From Burkholderiales bacterium 39-55-53 (GTDB lineage Bacteria; Pseudomonadota; Gammaproteobacteria; Burkholderiales; Burkholderiaceae_C): a DNA stretch of 64,000 nucleotides. This document shows, in pieces, positions 9,142 to 17,199 of this stretch. The stretch is taken from NCBI GenBank assembly GCA_002282445.1, contig NCJK01000007.1, positions 62,001 through 126,000 on the forward strand, given 5' to 3'. The notes beneath the pieces are model-generated. The model saw only the letters and a program-made list of their open reading frames with translations. It did not search any database and was not told the origin of the DNA. Positions within the stretch are counted from its first letter, which is position 1; every line of letters starts with the position of its first letter. Made by a program: the position numbers and the translations under genes.

Positions 9142-9513
9142 TCACCAAGCGCAAGCAAACGAAAACAATTGACGGCTCATCGCGTCTTGGCTCACAGGCC
9201 GCCAGCCTTCTGGCACGGGCAGAGCTTTGATGGCTGGGCCATTGCCCATTTTGTTGGGGTGGCTAGTAGCGCTGATGGTGCGGTATTTGCCTTCGGTGCA
9301 GTCGTAATCAATGTGCGACTTGACCGATTGCTGGCCTGTTTTGTCGGGACTGGTCAGGTCGTACACCACCCACACGCGGCGGTTGTAGCCTAGCTTGGTG
9401 ATGGCGCTTGAGTCGATGTAGACGGTGGCCACTTCATTGCGTGTGACGGTCACCCACATGGCCTGTGCAGCGGCAGAGGCGAGGAGCAGCGAAATTAAAA
9501 CCAGGCGTTTCAT
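9142..9513 (-). CDS. Small exported protein, surface-adhesin E-like
   Basis: A 123-residue protein with a clear signal peptide (MKRLVLISLLLASAAAQA), predicted periplasmic or surface. The mature part, with VYIDSSAITKLGYNRRVWVVYD, SHIDYDCTEGKYR and a C-terminal FACAW, resembles the adhesin_E domain family seen in many betaproteobacterial exported proteins of unknown role. Two cysteines (in DYDCTE and FACAW) probably form a disulfide. It stands alone between two terminators. Confidence 0.72.
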   Translation of the reverse strand: MKRLVLISLLLASAAAQAMWVTVTRNEVATVYIDSSAITKLGYNRRVWVVYDLTSPDKTGQQSVKSHIDYDCTEGKYRTISATSHPNKMGNGPAIKALPVPEGWRPVSQDAMSRQLFSFACAW

Positions 9514-9533
9514 GGGTGTAAAGCGTACAAGAA

Positions 9534-9569
9534 AAAGCCCCGCAAATTCGTGTGAACTTGCGGGGCTTT
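9534..9569 (-). terminator. Terminator of the desaturase gene
   Basis: A 12-base stem (AAAGCCCCGCAA / TTGCGGGGCTTT) with a 12-base loop, 12 bases past the desaturase stop. On the minus strand it ends in TTTTTC, a normal Rho-independent terminator. Its stem sequence is nearly the same as that of the terminator at 9091-9125. Confidence 0.9.
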
Positions 9570-9581
9570 GAATGTTGGCAA

Positions 9582-10664
9582 TTAAGCCGTCATTGCGCGA
9601 GGGCTAGTGACCTTGCCGTCGTATGTCATCCAGCTGTCGGTTTTGAAGTCATACAGCTTGCAGTCACGAGCGGTTTGGAAATACCACTTCCAAGAGAAGG
9701 CTTGAACAATGATGCGTTCAGGCAGCAACTCTTCGAGTTTGCTTTGAGCTTGCTTGAGCTTGTACAGAGGAATGCTCATGTCCAAGTGGTGAGCGGTGTG
9801 CTCCATGATGTGGTGCATCATCGCGCCGATTTGCATGGGGAATGTCAAGTGCACGGTGGTCGACACAAAGGGTGAAGCCTTTGACCAGCCTGTGCGCTCT
9901 TCGTGCCAAGACACGTCCACATGGGTGTGGTGCACGTACACGACGAAACCAATCATGCTGACCCAAAAGAAGAACGGAACGCCAAAGCCCATCAACAAGA
10001 TGTAGCCCACTGATTGCTCGGTGGCCAAAGCGGCCCACACCATGGCGGCAATCCAAGCTGCACCGAAAGCGCTGATGAGCAAACAGTCTTTCATGAAGAT
10101 GGGGCGGCGCGTAGGCATGTTCTTTTCGTTCGGGAAGAACATCTTGTTCCACCAGATTTCGATCATGTAGTACAGGCCAGGTGCCCAGCCGCTGCGGTAA
10201 ATGCGGTCTTTGAGCTTTTGCATAGGGCTCAAAGCTTCAAATTCTTCAGGGGTGTAAGGGGCCCACACGAAGTCAAAGTTTTTGAGGTTGGTGTAACCGT
10301 GGTGCACCACGTTGTGGCCGATGTCCCACAGGCTGTAGGCGGTCAACGAAGGCAAGAATGCAATGCGACCCAACCATTTGTTGAGGTTGCGATGTGGTGT
10401 GAGGCTTTGGTGGCAAGCGTCGTGGCCCAAGATGAACAAGCGGCCGATGACGAAGCCTGCAGCGCAACCGCTCAAGAGCTTGGCCCACCAAGATTCAAAC
10501 AAAACAGTACCGGCCATGAGAGCGCCCCACAGCACGTAGTCAACGACGAGCAACACAATGGCTAGCACGGTGGTGCGCTCTGCCAAAGGAATCAGCCACT
10601 CGCGCATGACTTTGCGGTGCGGCATGGGTTCGCCGGGAAGGATAGGTTGGATATTTGTGGTCAT
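9582..10664 (-). CDS. Membrane fatty-acid desaturase
   Basis: A 360-residue integral membrane di-iron desaturase. The three histidine clusters are HDACH (81-85), HNVVHH (117-122) and HHIMEHTAHH near residue 290, separated by hydrophobic stretches at about 36-56, 66-80, 196-216 and 222-246. This pattern fits the FA_desaturase family acting on acyl lipids; position of the double bond cannot be read off. It likely adjusts membrane fluidity. A short terminator-like hairpin lies in the upstream region (10745-10764). A TAAGAT box sits nine bases before the ATG. Confidence 0.9.
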   Translation of the reverse strand: MTTNIQPILPGEPMPHRKVMREWLIPLAERTTVLAIVLLVVDYVLWGALMAGTVLFESWWAKLLSGCAAGFVIGRLFILGHDACHQSLTPHRNLNKWLGRIAFLPSLTAYSLWDIGHNVVHHGYTNLKNFDFVWAPYTPEEFEALSPMQKLKDRIYRSGWAPGLYYMIEIWWNKMFFPNEKNMPTRRPIFMKDCLLISAFGAAWIAAMVWAALATEQSVGYILLMGFGVPFFFWVSMIGFVVYVHHTHVDVSWHEERTGWSKASPFVSTTVHLTFPMQIGAMMHHIMEHTAHHLDMSIPLYKLKQAQSKLEELLPERIIVQAFSWKWYFQTARDCKLYDFKTDSWMTYDGKVTSPRAMTA

Positions 10665-10744
10665 AGGAAATGAATCTTAGGTGGCCGGTGCAGATGTGCA
10701 CTGATTTGCATCAATTACTCAATGGATTATCGCCGTAGAGTGAG

Positions 10745-10764
10745 AAAAAGCGGGTGTTTACCCG
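10745..10764 (-). promoter_or_regulatory. Hairpin with T run upstream of the desaturase gene
   Basis: On the minus strand CGGGT-AAAC-ACCCG is followed by CTTTTT. The stem is only five base pairs. It lies about 80 bases ahead of the desaturase start and might be an attenuator or the end of an upstream short transcript; 236 bases separate the desaturase from pyk and I see no other gene there. Confidence 0.3.
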
Positions 10765-10900
10765 TTGGCGAGTCAAGGCCATCAGGCATAAATGAGACAT
10801 AAAGCATCATTCGACAAGGCCTGTGTGCTGAAAACCAACGCGAATACGGCCGTTAAACATGTAAGAATCAAGCAAACTAAATCCATAGGGAGACACGCAC

Positions 10901-12334
10901 ATGGCACGTCACGCCACCAAAATTGTTGCTACTTTGGGCCCCGCTTCGAGCGACCCAGCATTGCTAGAGGCGATGATTCGCGCTGGCGTGAACGTGGTTC
11001 GTCTCAATTTCAGCCACGGCAAAGCGCAAGATCACATCGAGCGCGCGCACCTTGTGCGCGAAGCGGCAGCGCGTGCAGGCCGCGAAGTGGCCATCATGGC
11101 CGACTTGCAGGGCCCCAAAATTCGTGTGGGTAAATTTGCCGAAGGCAAGGTCATGCTGGAGAACGGCGCGAAGTTTGTGCTCGACGCCTCCCGCACCGAA
11201 CTTGGTGATTTGCAAGGCGTGGGCCTCGACTACAAAGAACTGCCTCGTGACGTGAAGCCTGGCGATTTGCTGTTGCTCAACGACGGGTTGATTGTGTTGA
11301 CGGTTGAAGCTGTTCGCGGCGAGCAAGTGCACACCATTGTCAAGGTCGGTGGCGAGTTGTCTAACAACAAAGGCATCAACAAACAAGGCGGCGGCTTGAC
11401 CGCCCCAGCCCTGACAGGCAAAGACATGGAAGACATCAAAACGGCAATGAGCTTCCAAGCCGATTACCTCGCGGTGAGCTTCCCTAAAAATGCCACTGAT
11501 ATGGAAATGGCGCGTCAATTGGCCAACGTGGCTGGCGAGCAATACCATCACAAGCCGGGCTTGATTGCCAAAATTGAACGTGCAGAAGCGATCCCGCTGC
11601 TGGAAGAGATTCTCAAGGCCAGCGACGGCATCATGGTGGCTCGCGGCGATTTGGCGGTGGAAGTGGGCAACGCCGCAGTACCCGCTTTGCAAAAACGCAT
11701 GATCAAGCTGGCGCGACAACACGACAAGGTGGTGATCACCGCCACGCAGATGATGGAGAGCATGATCACCAACCCCGTGCCTACCCGCGCCGAGGTGAGT
11801 GACGTGGCCAACGCCGTGATCGACGGCACAGACGCCGTCATGTTGAGTGCCGAAACCGCCGCAGGCAAATACCCACTGGAAACGGTGGAGGAAATGTCCA
11901 AGATTTGCGAAGCCGCCGAGGCCGCCGAAGACGTGGAATTGGACGCCGATTTCAAAGGCCAAACCTTCAGCCGCATCGACCAAACCATCGCGATGGGCGC
12001 TTTGTTCACCGCGCATCACTTGGGCGCAAAAGCCATTGTGGCTTTGACCGAGTCGGGCTCTACCGCGCTTTGGATGAGCCGCCATCGCATTCACATTCCC
12101 ATTTACGCGATGACCACCAAAGTGGCGTCGCAACGCCGCATGGCCTTGTTCCGCAACGTGCGTGCCCTGTTGATGGACACCAGCACCGACCGCGAGACGG
12201 CCTTGGGTCAAGCCGAAGCGCACTTGAAGCTGCGCGGCATTGTGAACACGGGCGATGTGTACGCCATCACCAGCGGTGACCCGATGGGCACGCCTGGCGG
12301 CACGAACATGCTGCGCATCAGCGAAGTTCGCTAA
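10901..12334 (+). CDS. pyk: Pyruvate kinase
   Basis: A 477-residue enzyme that makes pyruvate and ATP from phosphoenolpyruvate and ADP. It begins ATKIVATLGPASSDPALLE, has the substrate-site RLNFSHG near residue 34, the active-site lysine motif LIAKIERAEAI near 222, and MVARGDLAVEVG near 246. The C-terminal domain carries the allosteric fold (HHLGAKAIVALTESGSTA). Length matches the pyruvate kinase family. Shine-Dalgarno agggaga precedes the ATG. fba follows after 128 bases with its own promoter-like region. Confidence 0.98.
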   Translation: MARHATKIVATLGPASSDPALLEAMIRAGVNVVRLNFSHGKAQDHIERAHLVREAAARAGREVAIMADLQGPKIRVGKFAEGKVMLENGAKFVLDASRTELGDLQGVGLDYKELPRDVKPGDLLLLNDGLIVLTVEAVRGEQVHTIVKVGGELSNNKGINKQGGGLTAPALTGKDMEDIKTAMSFQADYLAVSFPKNATDMEMARQLANVAGEQYHHKPGLIAKIERAEAIPLLEEILKASDGIMVARGDLAVEVGNAAVPALQKRMIKLARQHDKVVITATQMMESMITNPVPTRAEVSDVANAVIDGTDAVMLSAETAAGKYPLETVEEMSKICEAAEAAEDVELDADFKGQTFSRIDQTIAMGALFTAHHLGAKAIVALTESGSTALWMSRHRIHIPIYAMTTKVASQRRMALFRNVRALLMDTSTDRETALGQAEAHLKLRGIVNTGDVYAITSGDPMGTPGGTNMLRISEVR

Positions 12335-12362
12335 ATCGCCCCAAGCCCCAGCCTAACGCCTG

Positions 12363-12399
12363 CACGCATCTGACAGCCCTGATGTTTGTCAGCTGCGTG
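12363..12399. promoter_or_regulatory. Dyad symmetry between pyk and fba
   Basis: CACGC-at-CTGACA, an 11-base loop, TGTCAG-ct-GCGTG: an interrupted 11-base-pair inverted repeat. There is no T run after it, so it is not a normal terminator. It may be a Rho-independent-like stabiliser for pyk mRNA or an operator for fba, whose promoter-like TAAAAT begins at 12415. Confidence 0.45.
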
Positions 12400-12462
12400 T
12401 GATGGTGCGGCATTTAAAATTGATAGCAGTTACATCATTTTTTATTCTTTGAGGACTTCCCC

Positions 12463-13527
12463 ATGGCACTCGTATCAATGCGCGAACTCTTGGACCATGC
12501 TGCTGAGCACGGTTACGGCATTCCAGCCTTCAACGTCAACAACTTAGAGCAAGTGCAAGCCGTCATGGCCGCAGCTGACGCTGTTGGCGCGCCCGTCATC
12601 TTGCAAGCCAGCGCTGGCGCACGTAAATACGCGGGTGAGCCGTTCATCAAGCATTTGATCCAAGCGGCCACCGAAGCTTATCCTCACATTCCTTTGGTCA
12701 TGCACCAAGACCACGGCACATCGCCGAAAGTTTGCCAAGGCGCGATTGACCTAGGCTTTGGCTCCGTCATGATGGACGGCTCGTTGATGGAAGATGGCAA
12801 AACGCCTTCAAGTTTTGAGTACAACGTGCAAGTCACCCAACAAGTGGTGGCCATGGCGCACAAAGTGGGCGTATCCGTCGAAGGCGAATTGGGTTGCTTG
12901 GGCAACTTGGAAACTGGCGAAGCAGGTGAAGAAGACGGCATCGGCGCAGTCGGCAAACTCGACCACAGCCAAATGTTGACCGACCCAGAAGAAGCCGCGC
13001 AGTTTGTCAAAGCCACGCAGCTCGACGCTTTGGCCATTGCCATCGGTACCAGCCACGGCGCTTACAAATTCACACGCGAGCCCACTGGCGACATCTTGGC
13101 CATCAGCCGTGTCAAAGAAATTCACGCACGCATTCCCAACACACACTTGGTGATGCACGGCTCTAGCAGCGTGCCGCAAGACCTGTTGGCCATCATCAAC
13201 CAATACGGCGGCAACATGAAAACCACGTTTGGCGTGCCCGTGTCTGAGATTCAAGAAGCCATCAAGCATGGTGTTCGCAAGATCAACATCGACACCGACA
13301 TCCGTCTGGCCATGACCGCTGCAGTGCGCAAGTTCTTGTTTGAAAACCCAGACAAGTTTGACGCCCGCGAATGGCTCAAGCCAGCTCGCGAAGCCGCGAT
13401 GAACATCTGCAAACAACGCTATTTGGAATTCGGTTGCGAAGGCCAAGGTGCGAAGGTCAAGGGTGACAGCCTCTCTGTGGTGGCTGCCAAGTACGCCAAG
13501 GGCGAACTCGCTCAATTGGTGAAGTAA
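12463..13527 (+). CDS. fba: Class II fructose-bisphosphate aldolase
   Basis: A 354-residue zinc-dependent aldolase that interconverts fructose 1,6-bisphosphate and two triose phosphates. The zinc motif HQDHG is at residues 81-85, [15 protein letters not shown] near 138, and MHGSSSVP near 230. The presence of AGARKYAG and of the GEAGEEDG loop matches the Calvin-subtype long form used for both glycolysis and sedoheptulose bisphosphate. A gagg ribosome site is near the ATG. purC starts three bases after the stop, so the two are cotranscribed. Confidence 0.97.
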   Translation: MALVSMRELLDHAAEHGYGIPAFNVNNLEQVQAVMAAADAVGAPVILQASAGARKYAGEPFIKHLIQAATEAYPHIPLVMHQDHGTSPKVCQGAIDLGFGSVMMDGSLMEDGKTPSSFEYNVQVTQQVVAMAHKVGVSVEGELGCLGNLETGEAGEEDGIGAVGKLDHSQMLTDPEEAAQFVKATQLDALAIAIGTSHGAYKFTREPTGDILAISRVKEIHARIPNTHLVMHGSSSVPQDLLAIINQYGGNMKTTFGVPVSEIQEAIKHGVRKINIDTDIRLAMTAAVRKFLFENPDKFDAREWLKPAREAAMNICKQRYLEFGCEGQGAKVKGDSLSVVAAKYAKGELAQLVK

Positions 13528-13530
13528 TAC

Positions 13531-14436
13531 ATGACCGCTCTGCACACCTCTGCGCTCACTTCTTTACCTTTGCTCGCACGCGGCAAGGTGCGCGACAACT
13601 ACGCCGTGGGCGAAGACCGCATCTTGATGGTCGCCTCAGACCGCATCAGCGCGTTTGACGTCATCATGGGCGAAGCCATTCCAGGCAAGGGCGAATTGCT
13701 CACCCAAATGGCTTTGTTTTGGTTCAAGAAGCTGGGTCACATTTGCCCCAACCACCTGACAGGCGAAGCGCCTGAGAGCGTGGTGAGTGCGGACGAAGTG
13801 GGTCAGGTCATTGGTCGTTCGATGTTGGTCAAACGCTTGAAGCCCATCCCTGTGGAAGCAGTGGTGCGCGGCTATTTGGCAGGCAGCGGCTGGCAGGAAT
13901 ACCAAGAGAACCAAGCGGTGTGCGGCGTCAAGCTGCCCAAAGGTTTGAAGAACGCCAGCAAATTGCCAGAGCCCATCTTCACACCCGCTGCCAAAGCGGC
14001 GGTGGGGGACCATGACGAGAACATCACCTACGAACAAGTGGTCGAGATGATTGGTGGCGGTTTGGCCGAGAAGATCAAAACCGTCAGCATCGCTTTGTAC
14101 GAAACAGCGCGTGACGTGGCCGCAGCCAAAGGCATCATCATTGCTGATACGAAGTTCGAGTTTGGCTTGGATGCCCACAACGACCTCGTGTTGATGGACG
14201 AGGTGCTCACCCCTGATTCATCACGCTACTGGCCTGCTGACAGCTATGCGCAAAGCTTCAAAGAAGGCGTGAACCCACCGAGCTACGACAAGCAGTTCTT
14301 GCGCGATTGGCTGGAAACAGCCCAAGTGCAAGGCAAGCCTTGGAGCAAATCACCGCCTGCGCCGCATTTGCCGCAAGAGGTGATTGCCCAAACAGCCGCC
14401 AAGTACCAAGAGGCTTGGGATCGGTTGAAGGACTGA
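13531..14436 (+). CDS. purC: Phosphoribosylaminoimidazole-succinocarboxamide synthase
   Basis: A 301-residue SAICAR synthetase, step 8 of purine synthesis, joining aspartate to CAIR with ATP. It has the motifs [14 protein letters not shown] near residue 13, [18 protein letters not shown] near 33, [10 protein letters not shown] near 110, and [11 protein letters not shown] with [13 protein letters not shown] near 200-230. It follows fba with three bases between, a coupling seen in related Burkholderiales. purE and purK lie just beyond the oppositely oriented cnoX. Confidence 0.97.
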   Translation: MTALHTSALTSLPLLARGKVRDNYAVGEDRILMVASDRISAFDVIMGEAIPGKGELLTQMALFWFKKLGHICPNHLTGEAPESVVSADEVGQVIGRSMLVKRLKPIPVEAVVRGYLAGSGWQEYQENQAVCGVKLPKGLKNASKLPEPIFTPAAKAAVGDHDENITYEQVVEMIGGGLAEKIKTVSIALYETARDVAAAKGIIIADTKFEFGLDAHNDLVLMDEVLTPDSSRYWPADSYAQSFKEGVNPPSYDKQFLRDWLETAQVQGKPWSKSPPAPHLPQEVIAQTAAKYQEAWDRLKD

Positions 14437-14449
14437 GCCTTTGCTGCGA

Positions 14450-15403
14450 TTAATTCAGCGCCATGCTGAGTTTGCGGCGGTAGCGAGAGATCAATTCCAA
14501 CACGGGGTCTTCTTGCACCGCGGCTTTGCCGGTTAACTCGATGCCGCCTGCGGTTTTGCCGAAGGCGGCATCGTCCGTTTTGGGCTTGGGTGGCGTCATC
14601 AGCTCCAAGATGGACACATAGGTTTTGCGCGCCACATCGTTGTTCCACGTCTTGTCGCGCATGATGATTTCCAGCAATTCATCCATCGCAGCTTCAAACA
14701 ACTCTGCGGCAATCAGCAATCGGGCCTTGGCCAAACGGGTGTCGAAGTCGCGTTTGTTTTGGGCGATCAGTGCGTCAAATTGCTCAAAGCTCCAGCCGCC
14801 GCGCTCGTCTGTGGCCACGAACAGCAAGGCTTGCAGCCAGTAGTTGAGTGCATCAAAGCGCAGTAACAATGGAATTTCAGTCAGCTTAGGGGCCAGTGCG
14901 GCCTGTGCTTCTTCGAGTTCGCCCTCCGAGATCAAGAGTTTGATCAAGTTGTAGCGGGCTTCACCATCTGCTGGGTTGAGGCTGACCGCCTCGCGCAGTT
15001 TGGCAATGGCGGCCTGCGCGTCGCCTGCATCTGCCAGTTGGGCTGCTTCTTGGGCGTCGGCTTGCGCTGCTAGTTCGCCATCAGATGGCAAATGCTTGTC
15101 CAAGAATTCGCGTACTTTGCCTTCGGGCAGCGCACCCATAAAACCATCCACGGGGCGACCGCCGATCAACAAAATGCAGGTGGGCAGGCTCTTCACGCCA
15201 AAAGCACCCGCCAATTCTTGTTGCGTGTCAGCATTGACCTTGGCCAGCTTGAAGCGGCCTTGGTAGTCGGCTTCTAGCTTTTCGAGCACGGGGCCGAGTG
15301 ATTTGCAGGGGCCGCACCAGTCGGCCCAGAAGTCCACCAACACAGGGGTGGTTTGTGAGGCAGCGATCACATCGGCCTCGAAATTTTCCATCGTCACATC
15401 CAT
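14450..15403 (-). CDS. cnoX: Chaperedoxin CnoX (thioredoxin-TPR protein, YbbN)
   Basis: A 317-residue cytoplasmic protein with an N-terminal thioredoxin domain (about 6-110; active site WCGPCK with cysteines 30 and 33) followed by TPR-like helical repeats (about 120-290; for example LREAVSLNPADGEARYNL). This is the YbbN/CnoX layout, a holdase that passes clients to GroEL or DnaK. E. coli YbbN has SxxC in place of CxxC; here CGPC is intact, so a redox role is possible. The gene lies antisense between purC and purE, with only 13 and 47 bases on either side. Confidence 0.9.
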   Translation of the reverse strand: MDVTMENFEADVIAASQTTPVLVDFWADWCGPCKSLGPVLEKLEADYQGRFKLAKVNADTQQELAGAFGVKSLPTCILLIGGRPVDGFMGALPEGKVREFLDKHLPSDGELAAQADAQEAAQLADAGDAQAAIAKLREAVSLNPADGEARYNLIKLLISEGELEEAQAALAPKLTEIPLLLRFDALNYWLQALLFVATDERGGWSFEQFDALIAQNKRDFDTRLAKARLLIAAELFEAAMDELLEIIMRDKTWNNDVARKTYVSILELMTPPKPKTDDAAFGKTAGGIELTGKAAVQEDPVLELISRYRRKLSMALN

Positions 15404-15417
15404 CTTGGGGTCCCGTC

Positions 15418-15423
15418 TAAAAT
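15418..15423 (+). promoter_or_regulatory. purE: Candidate -10 box for purE
   Basis: TAAAAT, 27 bases before the ATG chosen for purE and six bases before an in-frame TTG at 15430. It lies within the 47-base gap between the divergent cnoX and purE. Confidence 0.4.
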
Positions 15424-15450
15424 TCGTTTTTGCTCACACACAGCCACATC

Positions 15451-15942
15451 ATGACCCAGTGCCAAGTCGGTGTCGTCATGGGTTCCAACTCTGATTGGGA
15501 CACCATGCAACATGCAGCCCAGATTCTCCAAGAATTTGGCGTCACTTTTGAAACCCGCGTTGTTTCAGCCCATCGCATGCCTGATGACATGTTTGCGTAT
15601 GCTGAGGCGGCGCAAGAACGTGGCTTACGCTCCATCATCGCAGGTGCGGGCGGTGCAGCCCATTTGCCCGGCATGATTGCGGCCAAAACCATTGTGCCCG
15701 TGCTGGGTGTACCGGTGGCCAGCAAACATTTGCAAGGCGTGGACTCTTTGCACAGCATTGTGCAAATGCCCAAAGGCATTCCAGTGGCCACATTCGCCAT
15801 TGGCAATGCAGGCGCGGCCAACGCGGCTTTGTTTGCTGTGGCCTTGCTCGCATCGACCGATGCAGTCTTGGCCGAGAAGCTGCAAGCCTTCCGCGTGGCG
15901 CAAACTGAAGTGGCGCGCAACATGACGTTGCCTCCCCAATAA
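15451..15942 (+). CDS. purE: N5-carboxyaminoimidazole ribonucleotide mutase
   Basis: A 163-residue class I PurE that rearranges N5-CAIR to CAIR. Motifs are [13 protein letters not shown] near residue 6, [12 protein letters not shown] near 38, and [16 protein letters not shown] near 66. Start at ATG 15451 gives the usual N terminus; an upstream in-frame TTG (15430) would add seven residues and, curiously, would sit exactly six bases after TAAAAT. purK follows after eight bases as its functional partner. Confidence 0.96.
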   Translation: MTQCQVGVVMGSNSDWDTMQHAAQILQEFGVTFETRVVSAHRMPDDMFAYAEAAQERGLRSIIAGAGGAAHLPGMIAAKTIVPVLGVPVASKHLQGVDSLHSIVQMPKGIPVATFAIGNAGAANAALFAVALLASTDAVLAEKLQAFRVAQTEVARNMTLPPQ

Positions 15943-15950
15943 GCCAAGTT

Positions 15951-17150
15951 ATGAGTCAAACGTTAAAGCCTTTGCTGCCCGGCTCCACGCTAGGCGTGTT
16001 GGGTGGCGGCCAGTTGGGTCGCATGTGGGCGCATGTGGCGCAGCGCATGGGTTACAACACCGCGGTGCTCGACCCCGATGCACAGAGCCCCGCAGGCTTG
16101 GTGAGCCATCACCACATTCACACCGACTATTTAGACGCTGCAGGTTTGAAGCAACTTGCCACTGTGTGCCAAGCAGTGACCACCGAGTTTGAAAACGTGC
16201 CCGCCGACGCGCTGGCGCAACTCGCCGCCACGCTGCCCGTGTCACCCGCCGTATCTGCCGTGGCCGTGGCACAAGACCGCGCGCGTGAGAAAGCCCACTT
16301 TGTGACCTGTGGTGTGCCTGTGGCCCCGCATGCAGTGATCGACACCGCAGAACAACTTGCCGCTGTGAACGACCACTTGCTGCCAGGCATTTTGAAAACA
16401 TCCCGCATGGGCTACGACGGCAAAGGTCAGTTGCGCGTTGCCACACGCGACGAGCTCAATGCCGGCTGGGTCAAGCTTGGAAGCGTGCCTTGCGTGCTGG
16501 AAAAAATGTTGCCCTTGGCCAGCGAGTGCTCGGTCATCGTGGCGCGTGGCCGCGATGGTGCGATGGTGAACTTGCCCGTGCAACGCAACTTGCACCGCGA
16601 TGGCATCTTGGCCGTGACCGAGGTGTTTACCGGCAATGTGCCTGAAGCCTTGGCCAACCAAGCCATCACCGCCGCCAAAGCGGTGGCGCAAGAGTTGAGC
16701 TATGCGGGCGTGTTGTGCGTGGAGTTTTTTGTGTTGGCTGACAACTCGTTGGTCGTCAACGAAATTGCCCCTCGTCCGCACAACAGTGGCCACTACAGCC
16801 AAGACGCTTGCGACGTGTCGCAGTTTGAGCTGCAAGTGCGCACCATGGCCGATTTGCCTTTGACGCAGCCGCGTTTGCACAGTCCCGCCATCATGCTCAA
16901 TCTGCTCGGCGATCTGTGGTTCAAGCCATCAGAGTCAGAGAAATCGGGGTCAGAACCCAATTCTTTGCAGACCGAACCTGCATGGCAAAAAGTGCTGGCA
17001 CTGCCTGGCACGCATTTGCACTTGTATGGAAAAGTGGAAGCGCGTGTGGGCCGCAAGATGGGCCACCTCAACATCACGGCTGCCACGCCAGAGGCTGCGC
17101 GTGCTGTGGCGTTGCAAGCGGCCGCAATTCTTGGTATCGCGCCGTTTTAA
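15951..17150 (+). CDS. purK: N5-carboxyaminoimidazole ribonucleotide synthase
   Basis: A 399-residue ATP-grasp enzyme that makes N5-CAIR from AIR, bicarbonate and ATP. It shows GVLGGGQLGRMWAHVAQRMG near residue 15, KTSRMGYDGKGQ near 152, EMLPLASECSVIVARG-type ATP-grasp core near 190, and NEIAPRPHNSGHY near 270. Odd point: after LLGDLWF (near 323) there is a short insert, KPSESEKSGSEPNSLQTE, that breaks the usual protein and is encoded by a palindromic sequence resembling bacterial REP elements (16940-16963). The reading frame is kept and the downstream part (LHLYGKVEAR, KMGHLNIT) is normal. Confidence 0.95.
   Translation: MSQTLKPLLPGSTLGVLGGGQLGRMWAHVAQRMGYNTAVLDPDAQSPAGLVSHHHIHTDYLDAAGLKQLATVCQAVTTEFENVPADALAQLAATLPVSPAVSAVAVAQDRAREKAHFVTCGVPVAPHAVIDTAEQLAAVNDHLLPGILKTSRMGYDGKGQLRVATRDELNAGWVKLGSVPCVLEKMLPLASECSVIVARGRDGAMVNLPVQRNLHRDGILAVTEVFTGNVPEALANQAITAAKAVAQELSYAGVLCVEFFVLADNSLVVNEIAPRPHNSGHYSQDACDVSQFELQVRTMADLPLTQPRLHSPAIMLNLLGDLWFKPSESEKSGSEPNSLQTEPAWQKVLALPGTHLHLYGKVEARVGRKMGHLNITAATPEAARAVALQAAAILGIAPF
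16940..16963. repeat. REP-like palindrome inside purK
   Basis: The imperfect palindrome GAAATCGGGGTCAGAACCCA plus ATTC is inserted in frame in purK, at a surface-loop position. Elements with a GGGGTCAGACCCC core are common as REP sequences mobilised by RAYT transposases (from memory of the family). One copy is seen in this window. Confidence 0.5.
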
Positions 17151-17199
17151 TGGCCTCTACCCATTGCAGACACGCATCAAACGACGACGCACTTGCCCC

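Noticed and set aside
9091..9569. The two near-identical GC-rich hairpins as a mobile repeat
   Set aside because: Both are normal terminators at gene ends; the shared stem is short and common in this kind of genome.
15430..15450. TTG start for purE six bases after TAAAAT
   Set aside because: It fits the leaderless spacing, but the added residues are not seen in PurE proteins and TTG is a poor start for leaderless mRNA.
17026..17199. Longer tsaC open frame starting inside purK
   Set aside because: The extra 58 residues do not look like the YrdC family and overlap purK in another frame; ATG 17200 gives the usual start.
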